This document shows positions 15,343 to 18,041 of a DNA stretch of 18,041 nt, one piece after another (position 1 is the stretch's first letter; every line of letters begins with the position of its first letter). Source of the stretch: Flavobacterium sp. (GTDB taxonomy: Bacteria; Bacteroidota; Bacteroidia; Flavobacteriales; Flavobacteriaceae); assembly GCA_023253295.1 (NCBI GenBank), contig JALRGZ010000100.1:1-18041 (forward strand), given 5' to 3'. Below the pieces are notes generated by a model that did not search any database, had not been told where the DNA came from, and saw only the letters and a list, made by a program, of their open reading frames with translations. A program made the position numbers and the translations under genes.

Positions 15343-16740
15343 ATGAGAATTATTAAAAAAGTAATCTTTTTTTTAAGCATTTGTTTTCTTACAGTACTAA
15401 ATGCGCAAACTAAAACATTTGAAATTATTCCCCAATTTCCAAAACCTAGGGAACAGTTTACCATTTCGTATAATCCAATAGCAACCAATTTAAAGAATGC
15501 TACCGAAATTTTAGGTTTGATGTATATCTATGATAATTTTAAATGGATTGTCAAGGATTTTTCACTTATTAAGACCAGAGTAGGAACTTGGGAAACCAGA
15601 GAACAACTTTCAGATCATGCAGCTTTAGTTTGTTGTGTTTTTTATTCCGATTCTGAAATTGATAATGGAGGAAAACAAACCTATTCCTTGATTATAGAAA
15701 ATTCTCCTGGTTCTTATTTAGGTTGGGCAATGTTGCAAGCTCCAGTTTTTCAAAACGATATTCCTGTTAAAGTGGATGCTTCTTCATTGGTTAATGATTC
15801 AGTGACGTTGAAAAGGATTAATACCGAAATTATTCATTATCCTCAAAGTCGATTAGTGACTTTTTATCCGCTCCTTAGATTGAGTAAGATTCTTGAACCA
15901 ACTACAGCGCGAGAACATATTAAAAGTGAATTGCGCTATGTTTTAAAGCATTCATTAGATAATTTAAAACAGTATGATGTACAAAAAACATTAAAATTAT
16001 TGGAAGAAACAAAAGATAAAATGTTTATTGATTCGGTTCAAAATGTTTTAGTTAAAACCTATCCGGCAGGCGTTTTGGCTAGGGATTTAGCTTTGAAAAA
16101 AATCTTTTTAGAGCCAAATCCAGTCTTAAAATCAAAAGCCTATTTTTCTTTTGTTCAAAAATTTCCAAAATCTGAATTTGAGGAGGTGTATACAGAGGCA
16201 GAACATTTGTACAATGATCAAATTTATAAGGCTATTATAAACTATTCCATTAAGAAGGATAACGATATTTCGATATTAATGAATAGTTTAAAAGAGCTGT
16301 CTTTTGCTAATTTAATTCATTTTAGTAGGGACCTAATATCAATTTCTTTTAATAGTAAAAAGACATCTGTTGAAATTTTAAAAGTTTATATTTTAACTAT
16401 GATGCCCGAAATTCAAGCAAGAGAAAATTATGTACCCAAAGAATATCGGGAGAAATTATCTTTAAATCAGTGGAGAAAAATTGCTTTGCAAAATGTAGCT
16501 CCGGAATATTTTAGTTTTGCTAAGATCTTTGAAAAACTTCAGAATTATAAGGAATCTCAAAGGTTGTTAGAGAAGATTAAACCGGAATTTGGATATAAAA
16601 ATGCCTCTTTCAACGAAATGTATTATCGAATGCTAATACGTAATGAGAAAATTACGGAAGCAAAAAGTTTTTTTGAAGAGTGTGTAAAAGAGAATAAAGT
16701 TAGTGCCGAAATGTTGGGAGTAGCTAAGAAATATTTTTAA
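15343..16740 (+). CDS. secreted P1 paralogue lacking the thioredoxin domain (P2)
   Basis: This 465-residue protein has a signal peptide (MRIIKKVIFFLSICFLTVLNA, cleavage before Gln). It aligns along its whole length with residues 1-470 of P1 at 8526. Shared blocks include FKIIP/FEIIP, YIYDNFKW, GTWET, SDH.AL, DNGG, FIDSVQNVL, GVLARDLALKKI, YVPKEY.EKLSL.QW and YKNASFNEM. It ends at ...AEMLGVAKKYF, just where P1 continues through a linker into its TlpA domain, so it has no CxxC redox motif. The bases after the stop form a terminator, not a decayed thioredoxin domain, so this looks like a finished shorter protein. It may bind the same partner or substrate as P1 without redox activity. I do not recognise the shared domain. 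A strong terminator lies 26 bp before its start, which suggests separate or attenuated expression. Confidence 0.9.
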   Translation: MRIIKKVIFFLSICFLTVLNAQTKTFEIIPQFPKPREQFTISYNPIATNLKNATEILGLMYIYDNFKWIVKDFSLIKTRVGTWETREQLSDHAALVCCVFYSDSEIDNGGKQTYSLIIENSPGSYLGWAMLQAPVFQNDIPVKVDASSLVNDSVTLKRINTEIIHYPQSRLVTFYPLLRLSKILEPTTAREHIKSELRYVLKHSLDNLKQYDVQKTLKLLEETKDKMFIDSVQNVLVKTYPAGVLARDLALKKIFLEPNPVLKSKAYFSFVQKFPKSEFEEVYTEAEHLYNDQIYKAIINYSIKKDNDISILMNSLKELSFANLIHFSRDLISISFNSKKTSVEILKVYILTMMPEIQARENYVPKEYREKLSLNQWRKIALQNVAPEYFSFAKIFEKLQNYKESQRLLEKIKPEFGYKNASFNEMYYRMLIRNEKITEAKSFFEECVKENKVSAEMLGVAKKYF

Positions 16741-16743
16741 AAT

Positions 16744-16779
16744 AAATCCCGTCCCAATAAATATAGGGACGGGATTTTT
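16744..16779. terminator. bidirectional terminator between convergent genes
   Basis: A 12-bp perfect stem pairs 16744-16755 (AAATCCCGTCCC) with 16766-16777 (GGGACGGGATTT) around a 10-nt AT loop. TTTTT (16775-16779) follows on the plus strand. The minus-strand tail is also T-rich. It lies between the P2 stop codon and the stop codon of the convergent minus-strand gene and can serve both. Confidence 0.92.
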
Positions 16780-16794
16780 AAAATATGAAATAAT

Positions 16795-17958
16795 TTAAAA
16801 TCCGAAAATCTCTTGAAGTCTTTTGCCTAAATCTTCTCCTCTAACATTGTCAGCGATTAATTTGCCTTCGCCATCAATTAAGTAAGTTGTAGGTACTGCA
16901 ATTACTTTATACAAAGTTGCCACATCATTGTCATTGAAGTTTGGCCATTTCATTTTTTCATCATCTAAAGCTTTTTTCCATGCTTTTGGATCACTGTCAA
17001 TTGAAATACTGATAACATCAAATCCTTGGCTGGCATATTTCTCATAATTAGCTTTTACATTCGGTAATTCCTGACGGCAAGGTTTACACCATGAAGCCCA
17101 AAAATCAATGAGTACTGCTTTTTTTCCTTTGATTAAATCGGCTAAACTATGCTTGATTCCATTAGCATCAGTAGTAGTAAACGCATGTACTTTTTCTCCT
17201 GTTTTATTTGCTGGATACAATAATTCTTCAGCCATTTTACCATAATAACTTTCTTTGGCTTCTTTGGACATAGCATCAAAAGTAGGACGTTGATCAGGTG
17301 TGAAATAAGAGTACAAAGATAGCATCATTAAAGGTCCCCAAAAAGTTTCTTTGTTAGCTTGAATCACTCTCTCGAATTCGGATTCTACAGTCTTGAAGAA
17401 ATCTTTTTCGGCTTTAGCATACTCCTTGTAAGCATCGAGTTGCATAACAGAATCCATTTTTTTGCTGTTTTTTTCGCCTTTGGTCTTGCCAGCCAGATCT
17501 CTGATATCTTTATAGCGAGTTTGATTGCTTTCATACAAATCATTTAATTTTTCTCTAAAAAGAACTTGACTTTTGAAATAGTCATTACTTTTAGATCCCG
17601 AAACAACGATGTTCTTGAATTTGTCTTTTTCTCCTTGTTTTACGACTTCTCCTTTAAGGCTAATAGTCGTATTTTCAATCATGATTTGATAATAATCATT
17701 CTTGTCTCCCAAAACTAAATAGTATAAACGTGGTTCAGAAACTTCACCTTTAAGAGTGAATTTTCCGTTTTGAATAACCGTTTCTAATTCTGTTTTTTGA
17801 GAGTATTTGGAAAAAGGAACTAAAGCAATTTTGGTTCCATCAGTCGCTCCTTGTAAAGTTCCTTTAAGTAGGTATCCTTTATAGTTATTAGCGACACTGA
17901 CAGCCGAAATAAATAAGCAAAAGATACTAAAAAGTAATCCTATAAATTTTGTTTTCAT
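16795..17958 (-). CDS. secreted DUF4369 / TlpA-family thioredoxin
   Basis: This 387-residue protein has a signal peptide (MKTKFIGLLFSIFCLFISAV, cleavage near VANNYKG). A DUF4369 beta domain (about 28-130) contains YLLKGTLQGATDGTKIAL and the GKFTLKGEV strand pair. A helical charged middle (about 130-245) follows, then a TlpA/AhpC-type thioredoxin domain (about 250-387). The redox motif is WASWCKPCRQELP with cysteines 291 and 294, and the cis-proline is in VIAVPTTYLID. This is the common Bacteroidota layout for periplasmic thiol-disulfide oxidoreductases used in cytochrome maturation or stress. It points away from the susCD block, shares only the terminator with it, and is not closely related to P1 outside the thioredoxin fold. 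Translation from 17958 is supported by the signal peptide, but the frame is open further upstream to the window edge. Confidence 0.93.
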   Translation of the reverse strand: MKTKFIGLLFSIFCLFISAVSVANNYKGYLLKGTLQGATDGTKIALVPFSKYSQKTELETVIQNGKFTLKGEVSEPRLYYLVLGDKNDYYQIMIENTTISLKGEVVKQGEKDKFKNIVVSGSKSNDYFKSQVLFREKLNDLYESNQTRYKDIRDLAGKTKGEKNSKKMDSVMQLDAYKEYAKAEKDFFKTVESEFERVIQANKETFWGPLMMLSLYSYFTPDQRPTFDAMSKEAKESYYGKMAEELLYPANKTGEKVHAFTTTDANGIKHSLADLIKGKKAVLIDFWASWCKPCRQELPNVKANYEKYASQGFDVISISIDSDPKAWKKALDDEKMKWPNFNDNDVATLYKVIAVPTTYLIDGEGKLIADNVRGEDLGKRLQEIFGF

Positions 17959-18039
17959 GATGTTGTTTTTAATAAAGCGTTGAATGTTTCTTGCGCCATA
18001 CTCATGAGAATAACCGTGATCAACAATATAATCAACAAG
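17959..18039 (-). other. open frame upstream of the DUF4369 gene resembling a Clp/Hsp100 ATPase C-terminus
   Basis: Upstream of the ATG at 17958, in the same frame, 27 codons remain open to the window edge. The translation includes LVDYIVDHGYSHEYGARNIQ followed by RFIKNNI. The pattern GY...YGAR...R.I...I matches the small C-terminal subdomain of Clp/Hsp100 ATPases (ClpA/ClpB/ClpC: GYD..YGARP..R.IQ..I). Codon choice (GAT, TAT, GTT, GGT) looks coding. In the next frame an alternative hydrophobic peptide ends in TGA overlapping the ATG, but with less favourable codons. Whether this is the tail of a neighbouring gene, a remnant, or chance cannot be settled at the edge. Confidence 0.35.
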
Positions 18040-18041
18040 AG

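Noticed and set aside
16741..16794. A frameshift remnant of the missing thioredoxin domain after P2
   Set aside because: The bases after the stop codon are a perfect terminator stem-loop and then the end of the convergent gene. No CxxC-coding or TlpA-like sequence is left in any frame.
1..18041. CRISPR arrays, insertion sequences, prophage genes or toxin-antitoxin pairs
   Set aside because: No regularly spaced repeats, terminal inverted repeats with a transposase, phage structural genes or small paired frames were seen on either strand.

Overview
The window reads as AT-rich chromosomal DNA from a member of the Bacteroidota, most likely Flavobacteriaceae (a Flavobacterium-like organism). The grounds are a SusC/SusD outer-membrane pair with its own ECF sigma factor and FecR anti-sigma factor, TlpA-type secreted thioredoxins, a DUF4369-TlpA protein, a tRNA without an encoded CCA end, and a TAnnTTTG-type promoter element. 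The genus is inferred from style and was not tested.

Left end (1-1310): the first 34 codons of a minus-strand MFS exporter run off the edge. It is divergent from a LysR-type regulator, and the roughly 90-bp gap between them holds a near-perfect 18-bp palindrome. A second palindrome covers the regulator's start codon. A tRNA-Ser(GGA) gene with its own intrinsic terminator follows.

Central block (1407-16778, all on the plus strand): an ECF sigma factor, a FecR anti-sigma factor, a SusC/RagA transporter with an N-terminal STN signalling domain, a SusD/RagB lipoprotein, a large secreted protein ending in a TlpA thioredoxin domain (called P1 here), a secreted alpha/beta hydrolase, a two-domain M16 metallopeptidase of PqqL/FusC size, and a paralogue of P1 that lacks the thioredoxin domain (P2). 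The expected logic is that substrate binding to SusC signals through its STN domain to FecR, which releases the sigma factor to transcribe the block. No glycoside hydrolase or other carbohydrate enzyme is present. A peptidase, a hydrolase and a disulfide reductase accompany the transporter instead, so peptide or disulfide-containing protein uptake is more plausible than glycan uptake. That is inference.

Right end (16795-18041): a convergent minus-strand DUF4369-TlpA thioredoxin gene shares a bidirectional terminator with P2. Its reading frame stays open upstream of the start to the window edge, and the peptide there resembles the C-terminal end of Clp/Hsp100 ATPases.

The non-coding parts are structured. 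Four hairpins in the plus-strand block have a poly-A run on their 5' side and no T-run on their 3' side, so each looks like an intrinsic terminator for the minus strand. A strong terminator at 15285-15316 has no gene before it.
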